This document shows, piece after piece, positions 1 to 8,934 of a DNA stretch of 64,000 nucleotides. Every line of letters starts with the position of its first letter. The first letter of the stretch is position 1. Below the pieces are notes generated by a model, which worked only from the letters and a program-made list of their open reading frames with translations, did no database searches and was not told where the DNA came from. The position numbers were made by a program, and so were the translations under genes. Location: NCBI RefSeq assembly GCF_010122465.1, contig NZ_WLZY01000006.1:248001-312000 (forward strand), given 5' to 3'. The DNA comes from Phytoactinopolyspora mesophila. Lineage in GTDB: Bacteria > Actinomycetota > Actinomycetes > Jiangellales > Jiangellaceae.

Positions 1-2771
1 TGTGGTCTCGCAACACACCGCAGCTGGCGCCGGTGCCGCTGTTCCGGCAGAGCCTGCCCGAGTGGCAGGGCAGCCGGGTCGGGTTGACCCCGGCCCAGGT
101 GGCCATGCAGCTCGCGGTTCCGGAGCTGGAAGGTGGCGCTGTCCCGCTGATCCTCGGCGGCCGGGATGAGCAGAGCGACGCGATGGTCCCGTTGGCCGCG
201 CACGTCGACCGGCTGGCGGGAACAGTGGCGCGGACGGTCGCGCTGCGCCGCAAGGCCAACGCGGACAAGCGGGTGGCCATCGTGATCTTCGGCTACCACG
301 CGGCGCACGGCGTGGTCGGGACGGCGTCGCACCTGGACGTGTTCGCCTCGTTGCACCGGGTGCTGCTGCGCCTCGCCGCCGCCGGCTACTCGGTGGACGT
401 CCCGGAGACGCCGGAGGCGCTGCTCGACCTCGTCGTCACCGACGACGGTGGGGGCCGTCGCACCGAGACGAACGTCGCCGCCCGCTATCACGCCGCCGAC
501 TACCTCCACGCGATGCGCCGGCATGCCGAGCGGGCCACACCCATGTGGGGCCGCCCTCCCGGAGACATCGACACCGACGGTGTTCACCTCGACATCGGCG
601 GTGTCGTGCTCGGCAACGTCTTCGTCGGGGTGCAGCCGTCATTCGGGTACGACGACGACCCGGTTTCGCTGTTGTTCGCCGACCCGCCGGACTCAGCCAC
701 CCCGAGCCACAGCTTCATCGCCTTCTACACCTGGCTCCACCAGGAGTTCGGCGCCGACGCGCTCCTTCATTTCGGCACCCACGGCGCGCTGGAGTTCATG
801 CCGGGCAAACAGGCCGGGCTGGCCCCGGTCGACTGGGCGAACCTGCTGGTCCACGACCTCCCGCATTTCTACCTCTACTGCATGAACAACCCGTCCGAGG
901 GGACCATCGCCAAGCGTCGCTCGCAGGCGACTCTGGCCAGCTACCTCACCCCGCCCCTCGACCGGGCCGGAACCTACGGCGTGCTGGCCTCGGTGAGCGA
1001 AGGGGTGCGCGACGCGCTGGGCCACGAAGAGCCGGGGCGCCGGGCGGCTGCCGCGCGAGACCTGGTCGAGCTGGCCGGCTCGGCCAACCTGGACGCTGAC
1101 CCGGCACTGGCCGAGACCGACCCCGACGCCTATCTGCGCCGGTTGCAATCCAGCGTGGACGAGGTAGAACAGGCATTGATCCCCATCGGCATGCACATCG
1201 TCGACCGCGGAATCGAGCCGGAGGAGGCCCTGGTCATTCTCCGGGCCGCCTGCGACTACGAGCGGCCCGACGCCGCGCTGCCGGCGCTCACCATCGAGTT
1301 CGAGCAAGAGCTGACCGGCGGCACACCGGTCACCAAGCTCCCGCCGGACGACGATGGCCGGATCCAGGTGGAGAACCGGCTCGCCGAGCTCGTCGACGCG
1401 GTGGTGGACGGGAAGCCGGCCGAGGACGACGGATCGCTGCCCGCCCGCTGGCACGGCTTCCTGACCGATCTGCGCGACCGGCTGAGCGGCAACGACGAAG
1501 CAGGGGCGTTGCTGCGTGCCCTGGACGGCGGATATCTGCGGCCCGGACCCGGCGGTGACCCGGCCCGGCAGCTTGCCGCGCTGCCCACCGGACGCAACAC
1601 GCACGCTCTGGACCCGCAACGGGTGCCGACGCCGCTGGCGATCAGCCGGGGTCAGGCCGGTGCCGAAGCGCTGCTGGAGTCCGCCCGGGAAGCTGACGGG
1701 CAGTACCCGGAGACGGTCGCGATCGTGTTGTGGGGAATCGACAACATCAAGAGCGGCGGCGAAGCGTGTGCCCAGGTGTTCGCGCTGCTGGGCGTCGAGC
1801 CGGTCGCCGACACGCTGGGCCGGGTCAGCCGGTTCCGGGTGATCCCGCTGGAAGAGCTGGGGCGGCCCCGGATCGACGTCGTCTGCACCGGCTCCGGGGT
1901 CTTCCGGGACGTGCTGCCAACGACTATCGAGCTGCTCGATCGCGCCGTACGAGCCGTCGCGGTGCTCGACGAACCCGCTGAGCAGAACTACGTGCGCGCG
2001 CACGCGCTGGACCAGGCAGCGGAGCTGGGAATCAGCGTGGAGGACGCGGCCACCCGGATATGGTCGGCGCCGCCGGGCAGGTACGGCTCCGGCGTCAACC
2101 ACGTCGTCGACGCCGGCCAGTGGGAGGCCGAGGCGGACCTCGGCGACATTTACACCCGGCGGATGGCCCACGCCTACGGGCACCGGCTGTCCGGTGAGAA
2201 CCGGGAGAAGCTGCTTCGGCGTGCCCTCGGTTCTGTGCGGGTGACCTTCCAGAACATCGACTCCGCCGAGACGTCGCTGGCCGACACCGATCACTATTTC
2301 GAGTTCCTCGGTGGGATCACCGCAGCGACGGCGGCCGAGACCGGCGTGCGCCCACGGGCGATGGTCGCGGACAGCTACGCCGCCCGGCCGACAGTCCGTG
2401 GCCTGGACGAGGCGATGCGCCTGGAGTCTCGTACCCGGCTGCTCAACCCGAAGTGGTACGAGGCACACCTGGAGCACGGCTACCAGGGCGTGGCTGCGAT
2501 CACCCACCGGCTGGAGAACACGTTCGGCATGCAGGCCACCACCGGCGCCGTCGACGGCTGGATCTTCTCCGCGGCGGCGACCACGTTCATGTTCGACGAC
2601 AAACTACGCCAGCGGATGGAGGAGCTGAACCCGGCATCGGTCAAACGCTTCGCGGACCGGCTGCTCGAAGCTCACCAACGCGACCTGTGGGACGCCACCG
2701 ACGACGAAGTCGAGCGCCTGGACCAACTGAGCGAACGCTTGGACGGCGTTCTGGAAGGAGTTGAGGGATGA
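1..2771 (+). CDS. Magnesium/cobalt chelatase large subunit, BchH-like (5' partial)
   Basis: The frame is open to the left edge, so the N-terminus lies outside; about 920 residues are visible against 1200-1400 for the family. This subunit binds the porphyrin or corrinoid and the metal, while the next two genes supply the ATPase motor. The visible motifs HFGTHGALEFMPGKQ (near nt 769), NNPSEGTIAKRRS and the C-terminal RLLNPKWYE, HGYQGV and TTGAVDG resemble magnesium-chelatase BchH more than the HLGKHGNLEWLPGK form I associate with CobN. No other chlorophyll gene is visible, so the substrate could still be hydrogenobyrinate (cobalamin). It overlaps the next gene by four bases (ATGA at 2768). Chelatase identity is sure; the metal is not. 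Confidence 0.85.
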   Translation, partial: WSRNTPQLAPVPLFRQSLPEWQGSRVGLTPAQVAMQLAVPELEGGAVPLILGGRDEQSDAMVPLAAHVDRLAGTVARTVALRRKANADKRVAIVIFGYHAAHGVVGTASHLDVFASLHRVLLRLAAAGYSVDVPETPEALLDLVVTDDGGGRRTETNVAARYHAADYLHAMRRHAERATPMWGRPPGDIDTDGVHLDIGGVVLGNVFVGVQPSFGYDDDPVSLLFADPPDSATPSHSFIAFYTWLHQEFGADALLHFGTHGALEFMPGKQAGLAPVDWANLLVHDLPHFYLYCMNNPSEGTIAKRRSQATLASYLTPPLDRAGTYGVLASVSEGVRDALGHEEPGRRAAAARDLVELAGSANLDADPALAETDPDAYLRRLQSSVDEVEQALIPIGMHIVDRGIEPEEALVILRAACDYERPDAALPALTIEFEQELTGGTPVTKLPPDDDGRIQVENRLAELVDAVVDGKPAEDDGSLPARWHGFLTDLRDRLSGNDEAGALLRALDGGYLRPGPGGDPARQLAALPTGRNTHALDPQRVPTPLAISRGQAGAEALLESAREADGQYPETVAIVLWGIDNIKSGGEACAQVFALLGVEPVADTLGRVSRFRVIPLEELGRPRIDVVCTGSGVFRDVLPTTIELLDRAVRAVAVLDEPAEQNYVRAHALDQAAELGISVEDAATRIWSAPPGRYGSGVNHVVDAGQWEAEADLGDIYTRRMAHAYGHRLSGENREKLLRRALGSVRVTFQNIDSAETSLADTDHYFEFLGGITAATAAETGVRPRAMVADSYAARPTVRGLDEAMRLESRTRLLNPKWYEAHLEHGYQGVAAITHRLENTFGMQATTGAVDGWIFSAAATTFMFDDKLRQRMEELNPASVKRFADRLLEAHQRDLWDATDDEVERLDQLSERLDGVLEGVEG

Positions 2772-3697
2772 CAACGGCTCCGGCGTTTCCCTTCACCGCG
2801 GTGCTCGGCCAGGACGAGCTCAAACAGGCTCTCCTGCTCAACGCCGTCGACCCAGGAGTCGGTGGCCTGCTTGCACTGGGCGACCGCGGTACCGCGAAGT
2901 CCACGACGGTGCGGGCGCTCGGCGCGCTGCTCGAACGGGCCGGGATCTCGGCGCCCGTGGTGGATCTGCCGCTCGGCGCCACCGAGGACCGCGTCGTCGG
3001 ATCGCTCGACCTGGAGGCGGCGCTGACCGGCGGACGCCGCGAGTTCGCATCCGGACTGCTGGCTCAGGCACACGGCGGCTTTCTCTACATCGACGAGGTC
3101 AATCTGCTGGACGACTACCTCGTGGACCTGTTGCTCGACGTCGCCGCCAGCGGGGTGAACTACGTGGAGCGCGACGGACTGTCGGTGCGGCATGAGGCGC
3201 GGTTCGTCTTGGTGGGCTCCGGTAACCCGGAGGAAGGCGACCTGCGTCCGCAACTGGAGGACCGGTTCGGGCTGTCCACCTACGTGCGCACGCTGAGCGA
3301 CCCACGGCTGCGCACCGAGATCGTGCGGCGGCGCCTCGCCTTCGACGTTGACCCGGCCGGGTTCTGCGACGGGTACGCGGAGCCGCAGACGGAGCTCGCC
3401 GAACGCGTCCGAGAGGCGCGCAAACGCGTGGCCGAGGTGGTCACCGGCCAGGAGGAGCTGGACGAGGCGGTGCGGATCTGTATCGCTGCCGGAGCCGTGG
3501 GCCACCGGGCCGAAGTGGTGCTGGTGCGTGCGGCCCGGGCACATGCCGCCTTGCGAGGAAACGCGGATGTCGAAGGTGCGGACCTGCGGGCCACCGCGCT
3601 GCCTGCTCTGCGCCACCGGGTCCCGCGGGAGCCGTTCGACGACCCCGCGACCGTCGACGCCCGCTTGCGCGAGGTGATCGACGGGGTCGAGCGGTGA
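2768..3697 (+). CDS. Chelatase AAA+ ATPase subunit, BchI/ChlI-like
   Basis: This 309-residue AAA+ ATPase would power metal insertion together with the flanking large and VWA subunits. Walker A is GDRGTAKST at about residues 38-46. Walker B is GFLYIDEVNLLDD, followed by the family's insertion VNYVERDGLSVRHEARF. Sensor 1 is LVGSGNPEEGDLRPQ, and LEDRFGL carries the arginine finger. Length is slightly below the usual 330-350. The start codon overlaps the upstream stop (ATGA) and the end overlaps the next GTG, so the three subunits are translationally coupled. In many actinobacteria the I and D parts are fused; here they are separate. Confidence 0.9.
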   Translation: MTTAPAFPFTAVLGQDELKQALLLNAVDPGVGGLLALGDRGTAKSTTVRALGALLERAGISAPVVDLPLGATEDRVVGSLDLEAALTGGRREFASGLLAQAHGGFLYIDEVNLLDDYLVDLLLDVAASGVNYVERDGLSVRHEARFVLVGSGNPEEGDLRPQLEDRFGLSTYVRTLSDPRLRTEIVRRRLAFDVDPAGFCDGYAEPQTELAERVREARKRVAEVVTGQEELDEAVRICIAAGAVGHRAEVVLVRAARAHAALRGNADVEGADLRATALPALRHRVPREPFDDPATVDARLREVIDGVER

Positions 3698-5319
3698 TGC
3701 CCGACGCTGGTGATGCCCAGGGGCCGGGGCTGCCCGCCGCGCACATGCTCGACGCCGCACCCCGGCTCGACGCCGCCCAACGCGCGGTGGTGCGGGCGTG
3801 GCTGGCCGGAGGCCGGTTCGGCCTGTTGCTCACCGGCGACGGCTGGCTTCGGGAACGGCTCTGGTGGTGGATCCGGGACCAGCTGGATGGCCACCCGCAC
3901 GTCGTCGTCGGCCCTGGTACGGATTCCGCGGCCTTGCACGGTGGGCCGCGCTGGCCGGGCGAGGTGTTGCCCCCGCGTGGTCTGCTCGCCCGTGCTCGCG
4001 AGGGAGCCCTGCTCGTTCCCACGCCCGAGCTGTGCGAACCAGCCACGCTGGCCGCGCTGGCCCGCGCGCCGCGCATCCTCGCGTCGGTCCCACTCATCGC
4101 TGACGTCCCCCACGTCGTGGCCCGGCGGCTCACGGCCGTCGTCCATCTCGAACCGGGCGTGCCGGGCGAGGCAGCCGCTGTCGAGGGATCCGGTCTGCCC
4201 GCCGGTGACGATGTCTGCGTTGGGCTGGCGAGTGAGGTCGTCGAGATCTTGGATGACTACGGACTCGCCGACCACGGCCTGGAACTGGACGCGACGCGGC
4301 TGGCGGCGTCGGTGGCCGCGGCCGGGGCGGATCCGCGCGAAGTGATCCGCCGGTGCGTGTGTGAGCCCCGCATGGCGGACGTCGTCGTTCCCTCGGCACC
4401 GCAACCGCCTGCCGCAGACCAGCCGCCTACCAGCGACGACGATCCCACGACCAGCGACGATGATCCCGCGCCGCCCGACAACGCAGCTGCCGATTCCACG
4501 AACCGCGAGACTATGGCCGAGGGCGAAGTCGAGGCGGGCGGCCCTGATCGGCCGGAAGAACCCGAACCGCTGGTGGGTGGATCGCCGCCGCTGCCCCAGC
4601 CCCGGCGCGTGGCTCGGCGCCGGCCGGCCCGGCGGTACCTCGAAGGGCGACGGGGCGCGGTGCAGCAGAATCCGTTGAGGGGGCGGCCCCGGCGGGTGGT
4701 CCCGGTCGATCGGACCGGCGGGCGGGTCGCCGTCGTGCCCACGATTCAAGCCGCGGCTCCCTGGCAGGTGGTCCGGCGCGGTGCGGCCGGCGAAGGGCGC
4801 CTGGTGATCCGCCCTGAAGACCTCCGCGGTCAGGTGCGCCACCGGCGCGGTGGGCGCGTCGTGCTGGTAGTAGTCGACGCATCGGGATCCATGGCCCGGC
4901 GGGCGATCCGTCGTGCCAAGGCCCATGCGTTGCACGTCCTGGACCAGGCCTACCGCGAACGCGCTCTCGTGGGGATCGTCGTCGTGCGAGGCGATGAAGC
5001 ATCCGTCGGGCTGCCGCTGACCCGCAGCACCACACGCGCCAGGGCTTCGTTGCGAGCACTTCCGACCGGTGGCGGCACGCCGCTGGCCTCGGGCCTGATC
5101 CTCGCTGCCACGCTGGCCGGCCGGTACGAGGCAGAGCAGGTCGAGACGGTGATCTTCACCGATGGGCGGGCCAACGTCGGCCTCGGCGGAGATCCGCGCG
5201 CGGACGCCGAACACGCGGCGCGGCTGCTGGGCGTGGCGAGTGGTGAAGTGCGTGTGGTCGATCCCGCGCCAGGGCGCCGGAACGCTGTGAACTGGCTGTC
5301 GGAGCAGTTCGCCGGCTGA
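3694..5319 (+). CDS. Chelatase VWA-domain subunit, BchD/ChlD-like
   Basis: 541 residues in the BchD layout. An N-terminal AAA-like part (about 1-230) lacks a clear Walker A. An acidic, proline-rich linker (about 235-300) holds DDDPTTSDDDPAPPD. An arginine-rich stretch is followed by a C-terminal von Willebrand A domain with the MIDAS motif DASGSM at about residue 395 and TDGRANVGLGGD further on. D subunits form a hexameric platform for the I subunit and contact the large subunit through the MIDAS metal. The GTG at 3694 overlaps the upstream stop; an ATG follows directly at 3697. It is probably the last gene of the chelatase operon, since 79 bases separate it from the next gene. Confidence 0.87.
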   Translation: MMPDAGDAQGPGLPAAHMLDAAPRLDAAQRAVVRAWLAGGRFGLLLTGDGWLRERLWWWIRDQLDGHPHVVVGPGTDSAALHGGPRWPGEVLPPRGLLARAREGALLVPTPELCEPATLAALARAPRILASVPLIADVPHVVARRLTAVVHLEPGVPGEAAAVEGSGLPAGDDVCVGLASEVVEILDDYGLADHGLELDATRLAASVAAAGADPREVIRRCVCEPRMADVVVPSAPQPPAADQPPTSDDDPTTSDDDPAPPDNAAADSTNRETMAEGEVEAGGPDRPEEPEPLVGGSPPLPQPRRVARRRPARRYLEGRRGAVQQNPLRGRPRRVVPVDRTGGRVAVVPTIQAAAPWQVVRRGAAGEGRLVIRPEDLRGQVRHRRGGRVVLVVVDASGSMARRAIRRAKAHALHVLDQAYRERALVGIVVVRGDEASVGLPLTRSTTRARASLRALPTGGGTPLASGLILAATLAGRYEAEQVETVIFTDGRANVGLGGDPRADAEHAARLLGVASGEVRVVDPAPGRRNAVNWLSEQFAG

Positions 5320-5398
5320 GGTCATGTGCGCAGCCGGCCGATGGCGTGCGGGAGTGCTGATGGATCAGGACACGCTCAAGTAGTGGCACGATGAGGAT

Positions 5399-5947
5399 AT
5401 GCGGCCCGGACCAGGCGAAGTACTCCACTTTTCCGAGAACCCGGATATCCACGAGTTCGCTCCGCATGTAGCGGCAACCGCGCAGGAGAAGGACGCCTAC
5501 GTGTGGGCGGTGGACGCCACCCGTGCGCAGGACTATTGGTTTCCACGGCAGTGTCCCCGAGCGATGGCGTGGCGTGGCCCGAAAACCAGTGCGGATGACG
5601 TCGAACGCCTTCTTGGAGCGGGCGGTGTCCGGGTGCACATGATCGAGTACGGCTGGCTGGACGCGATGCGCACCGTCGAGCTCTACGCATACCGGTTCGA
5701 CGCGGCGGACTTCATCCCGGCGGGGGAGCATCAGCACGCGTATGTCTCGACCACGACGATCCGTCCGCTCGGCCGCCCGCAGCGGGTCGGAGATCTGTTC
5801 GCGTTGCACGACGAAGCCGGGATCGAGCTACGAGTAGTGCGCGACTTGTGGCCTTGGTGGCATGCGGTGATCGAGAGCAGTCTGGAGTTCAGCGGGATCA
5901 GGCTGCGCAATGCCAGGCCGTCCGAGTCTGTCAGTGCTAGTCGATAG
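5399..5947 (+). CDS. DUF6886 family protein
   Basis: 182-residue soluble protein. The pattern LHFSENPDIHEF at the start, VWAVDATRAQDYWFPRQCPR in the first third and SLEFSGIRLRNAR near the end fits the DUF6886 family of unknown function as I remember it. No signal peptide or membrane segment is seen. It ends nine bases before the LLM oxidoreductase, so the two may be co-transcribed. No biochemical role can be assigned. Confidence 0.7.
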   Translation: MRPGPGEVLHFSENPDIHEFAPHVAATAQEKDAYVWAVDATRAQDYWFPRQCPRAMAWRGPKTSADDVERLLGAGGVRVHMIEYGWLDAMRTVELYAYRFDAADFIPAGEHQHAYVSTTTIRPLGRPQRVGDLFALHDEAGIELRVVRDLWPWWHAVIESSLEFSGIRLRNARPSESVSASR

Positions 5948-5956
5948 GGGTGGGGG

Positions 5957-6733
5957 ATGAGATTCGGTATCAGCATGCCCAATACGGGCGAACCCGCCGC
6001 TCTCGTGGACCTTGCCGTCACGGCGGAGCAGCACGGCTGGGACGGCTTCTTCCTGTGGGATCACATCAACGCGATGCCCCAGATGCATGATCCTTGGGTG
6101 CTGCTCGGCGCTATTGCTGCCCGGACCACACGAGTGCGTCTGGGCACCCTGGTGACTCCAGTCCCGCGGCGGCGGCCGTGGAAGCTGGCCAAGGAGGTGG
6201 TCACACTTGATCATCTCAGTGCTGGACGGGCTGTCCTCGGGGTGGGCCTCGGCGTGCCCGTAGACCAGGAGTACGCCGCGTTCGGCGAATCTCCAATGGT
6301 CCGGGAGCATGCCGAGCGCCTCGATGAGGCGCTGCCGCTGCTCGACGGCTTCCTGCGCGGAGACCGCGTCGACCATGACGGCGCCTACTACCAGGTGCAT
6401 GCCCAACTCGATCCGCCCGCCGTGCAGCGGCCCCGGCCGCCTATCTGGGCCGGTGTCACGGTGGCTGGTGAACGCCCCCTGAAGCGAGCCCGGCGGATCG
6501 AGGGGATCTTTCCGCTAGCTGGTCTTCGAGCGCCCACGCCGGACGAGATCGCGATCCTGCTGCAACGGCTGGATCCCCCGGACGGATACGACGTCGTCGG
6601 TGTGCTGAGTGAGGTCGCTAGTGTCGCCGAACTTCGGGATGCGGGTGCCACCTGGGCCATCGACGGTCCTGAAGGACCGGAAGAACCACTCGCCGACATC
6701 CGCGCCCGGATCGAAGAGGGGCCGCCAGCCTGA
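5957..6733 (+). CDS. LLM-class flavin/F420-dependent oxidoreductase
   Basis: 258 residues with the luciferase-like TIM-barrel pattern: MRFGISMPNTG at the start, the strand-helix segment GWDGFFLWDHI, TTRVRLGTLVTPVPRRRPWKLAKEVVTLD, and the LSAGRAVLGVGLG loop that lines the flavin/F420 site in the family. It is a little short compared with the common 280-340. Actinobacterial members usually use F420 or FMN to reduce or oxidise small organic substrates; the substrate here is unknown. The upstream base run GGGGTGGGGG at 5947-5956 can serve as ribosome binding site. Confidence 0.82.
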   Translation: MRFGISMPNTGEPAALVDLAVTAEQHGWDGFFLWDHINAMPQMHDPWVLLGAIAARTTRVRLGTLVTPVPRRRPWKLAKEVVTLDHLSAGRAVLGVGLGVPVDQEYAAFGESPMVREHAERLDEALPLLDGFLRGDRVDHDGAYYQVHAQLDPPAVQRPRPPIWAGVTVAGERPLKRARRIEGIFPLAGLRAPTPDEIAILLQRLDPPDGYDVVGVLSEVASVAELRDAGATWAIDGPEGPEEPLADIRARIEEGPPA

Positions 6734-6806
6734 GCTTATATGTGCGGGCCGTAGTGCGTGAGCTGTGTAGCCGCGTATGGGTTACACACAATTGCATGTA
6801 AGGGGC

Positions 6807-6842
6807 TTGAGGGGAAACGCTTGTTCGATTAAGATCGTACGT
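6807..6842 (+). promoter_or_regulatory. SigA-type promoter for a leaderless DUF222-HNH mRNA
   Basis: A -35 hexamer TTGAGG (6807-6812) and a -10 hexamer TAAGAT (6830-6835) are separated by exactly 17 bases. The ATG at 6843 lies seven bases after the -10, where transcription should start, and no Shine-Dalgarno sequence is present. This implies a leaderless transcript and argues against the longer frame starting at 6777. Confidence 0.6.
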
Positions 6843-8813
6843 ATGTTCGATGGTTGTGGTCCAGAGTTGGCATCCACTGGAGAGTCTCCGGTGGATGCCG
6901 GCGACGCTGCGACGGATCACGCGCAAGTGCGTTGGGCGCGGCACGTTGATGCGGAGCTCACCGCGCTCGAACGGGCATGGGATGAGCTGCTCGCGGCCGG
7001 GATAGATCCGGCCGATCCCATTGCGGCAGATCTGGTCGTGGGCGCATGGATCGAAGCTGAGGAGCAGTTCTCTGGTCCGGCCGGACACGGAGCCGCGGCG
7101 GATGAGATGCCTGCTGGCCATCTTGGCTGGATCGCCGCGCATGCGCGGCTGCTTGACGACGTGCCCGGTGACGGCCCAGCCGATCTGTCCAGCATGGTGC
7201 CGGGAGCTCGCTTGGCCGACGTTCTGGCCACCGAGACATTCGACCAGCTCACCACCAGTCGGCTCGCCGATTCGGTGGCGGCTTGGGAGAAGGTCATCGC
7301 CTGGGCTCAGGCACAGCAGGCGGCCGCGGCGGCAGAGTTGACCCGACGGCCGGAGATGCAGGCTGACAACGCCGAGGGGCGCTCGTCATTGCACCCGGTG
7401 GCAGTCACCGCAGGTGACATTTGCACCGTCTGGCCGTGGACCAAACCTCAGGCGCAGCGGCTGGTCAGCTGGAGCGTACAGCTCATCGACTCCTTCCCCG
7501 CCGTTCACCACGCGCTGGCCGAGGGGCGTCTCGACGCCCGCCGGGCGCGGATACTCACTGATGCGCTGGCTGATCATGACCCGCAAGTAGCCCGGTTGGT
7601 CGAGGCTGCGGTGCTGCCGTACGTGCACCTGTGGACATCGGTCAAGGTGTCGTATGTGGTGAAACGGCTGCTTGCTGAGATCGCCCCGGAAACCGCAAAA
7701 GAACGTCGCCGGAACGCGCGCAAGAAGCGGGCGGTGTGGATCGAGCCGGCTGCTGACGGCATGGCGTGGTTGTATGCCTACCTGCCCGCAGAAGACGCTG
7801 AAGCTCTCATGGCTACGCTCACCGCTGCCGCCGAGGGCTCACGCCTGAACGACGAACAAACCCGTACTTCCGACCATCTCGCAGGCGACGCCGAGACCGG
7901 TGCATCCGCCGCTGAGGCTCCTGCTGCCGACGCGGCCGCCCCTGCGGACGCAGCAACCGATGCCGCCACCGGTACCGCCCCGCCCCCATCCGACGCGGAC
8001 GCCGATGTTCCCGCCGACGTTGATGCCGCCCCTGCGGACGCTCCCGACCCCGCTGGCCCCGCCGACGTTGATGCCGCCCCTGCGGACGCTCCCGACCCCG
8101 CTGACCCCGCCGACGCATCCGCCGATCCCCCTGATGCCGCCTCGCCTGCTCCGCGGTCGTTGGATCAGCGGCGGGCGGATGCGCTGGCGGCGTTGGCTTG
8201 GTCGTCGCTGTACACCGGGCATCTGGGCGGTGACGGGTGTGCTCGATGCGGTTCGCCTGCGGGCGCCCCTCTGGCGTCGGCGCACGGCCGTCCGGTGACG
8301 GTCAATGTCACGGTGTCGTTGTCGACTCTCATCGGTCTGGATGAGGTCCCGGGGGAGCTGGAGGGCTACGGCGCGATCGATGCCGATCTCGCCCGGCGGC
8401 TCGCGGCGGCTGGGGTCTGGCGTTGGGTGGGCACTGACCCGGTGGGTGGATGGGCCCTCGACTACGGCCGAACCCGATACAAGCCACCGAGAGATCTGGT
8501 GGATTTCGTGATTCTGCGTGACCGTGAGTGCATCATGCCCGGGTGCCATCGCTCGGCGTACCGATGCGAGATCGACCATCGGGTCCCGTTCCCTCAAGGC
8601 CCGACGTCGGCGTGTAATTGCTCGGCCTTGTGTAAGCCATGTCATCTACAGAAGCACCACGCCGGATGGCGGCTGGAGCGGGTGGCATCCGGAACTCAAC
8701 GCTGGACCAGTCCGTCCGGACATCAGCAGACCGTGAGCCCGCCTCGGATGGCAGGCGCCGCGGCTACACATCCGTCTCGGAACACCGGTCCGCCGGAGCC
8801 GCCCCCGTTTTGA
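6843..8813 (+). CDS. DUF222 / HNH endonuclease domain protein (13E12-repeat type)
   Basis: 656 residues from the leaderless ATG at 6843; the frame can be extended to 6777, but that N-terminus is atypical. The N-terminal half is the all-alpha DUF222 region, including the family-typical GRLDARRARILTDAL. A disordered alanine/proline/aspartate linker follows (nt 7910-8155). The C-terminal HNH nuclease carries CIMPGCHRSAYRCEIDHR and CNCSALCKPCHLQKHH, with paired zinc cysteines, the DH of the catalytic histidine and the terminal HH. Such proteins are multicopy in actinobacteria and their role is unknown; a link to mobile DNA has been suggested. It stands alone here. Confidence 0.88.
   Translation: MFDGCGPELASTGESPVDAGDAATDHAQVRWARHVDAELTALERAWDELLAAGIDPADPIAADLVVGAWIEAEEQFSGPAGHGAAADEMPAGHLGWIAAHARLLDDVPGDGPADLSSMVPGARLADVLATETFDQLTTSRLADSVAAWEKVIAWAQAQQAAAAAELTRRPEMQADNAEGRSSLHPVAVTAGDICTVWPWTKPQAQRLVSWSVQLIDSFPAVHHALAEGRLDARRARILTDALADHDPQVARLVEAAVLPYVHLWTSVKVSYVVKRLLAEIAPETAKERRRNARKKRAVWIEPAADGMAWLYAYLPAEDAEALMATLTAAAEGSRLNDEQTRTSDHLAGDAETGASAAEAPAADAAAPADAATDAATGTAPPPSDADADVPADVDAAPADAPDPAGPADVDAAPADAPDPADPADASADPPDAASPAPRSLDQRRADALAALAWSSLYTGHLGGDGCARCGSPAGAPLASAHGRPVTVNVTVSLSTLIGLDEVPGELEGYGAIDADLARRLAAAGVWRWVGTDPVGGWALDYGRTRYKPPRDLVDFVILRDRECIMPGCHRSAYRCEIDHRVPFPQGPTSACNCSALCKPCHLQKHHAGWRLERVASGTQRWTSPSGHQQTVSPPRMAGAAATHPSRNTGPPEPPPF
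8013..8108 (+). repeat. Two tandem 48-bp repeats in the HNH linker
   Basis: Two near-identical 48-base units (8013-8060 and 8061-8108) encode ADVDAAPADAPDPAGP and ADVDAAPADAPDPADP. They lie in the low-complexity linker between DUF222 and the HNH domain, so copy number can change without breaking the frame. Confidence 0.85.
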
Positions 8814-8934
8814 CTCTGACCCACCCCTGCACGGCGGGGCCCTTGAATGTGACGCTGCGGGAACCGCCCGCCCGCAGCGTCACCCCGCCGAGTTCGTGAT
8901 CGAAAGGCACCGATGAGTCGTCGAGGTAGTGGCC

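Noticed and set aside
693-2507. 604-codon open frame on the minus strand
   Set aside because: Shadow of the chelatase gene: high GC keeps the antisense frame open, it has no protein motifs, and the plus strand is clearly coding.
3280-5325. 681-codon minus-strand frame across the BchI/BchD genes
   Set aside because: Antisense of two motif-rich genes; composition is His/Arg/Pro-rich as expected of a shadow.
8777-8934. LexA box upstream of dnaE2
   Set aside because: Only an imperfect GAACACCGGTCC about 155 bases upstream was found, inside the preceding gene; not convincing.
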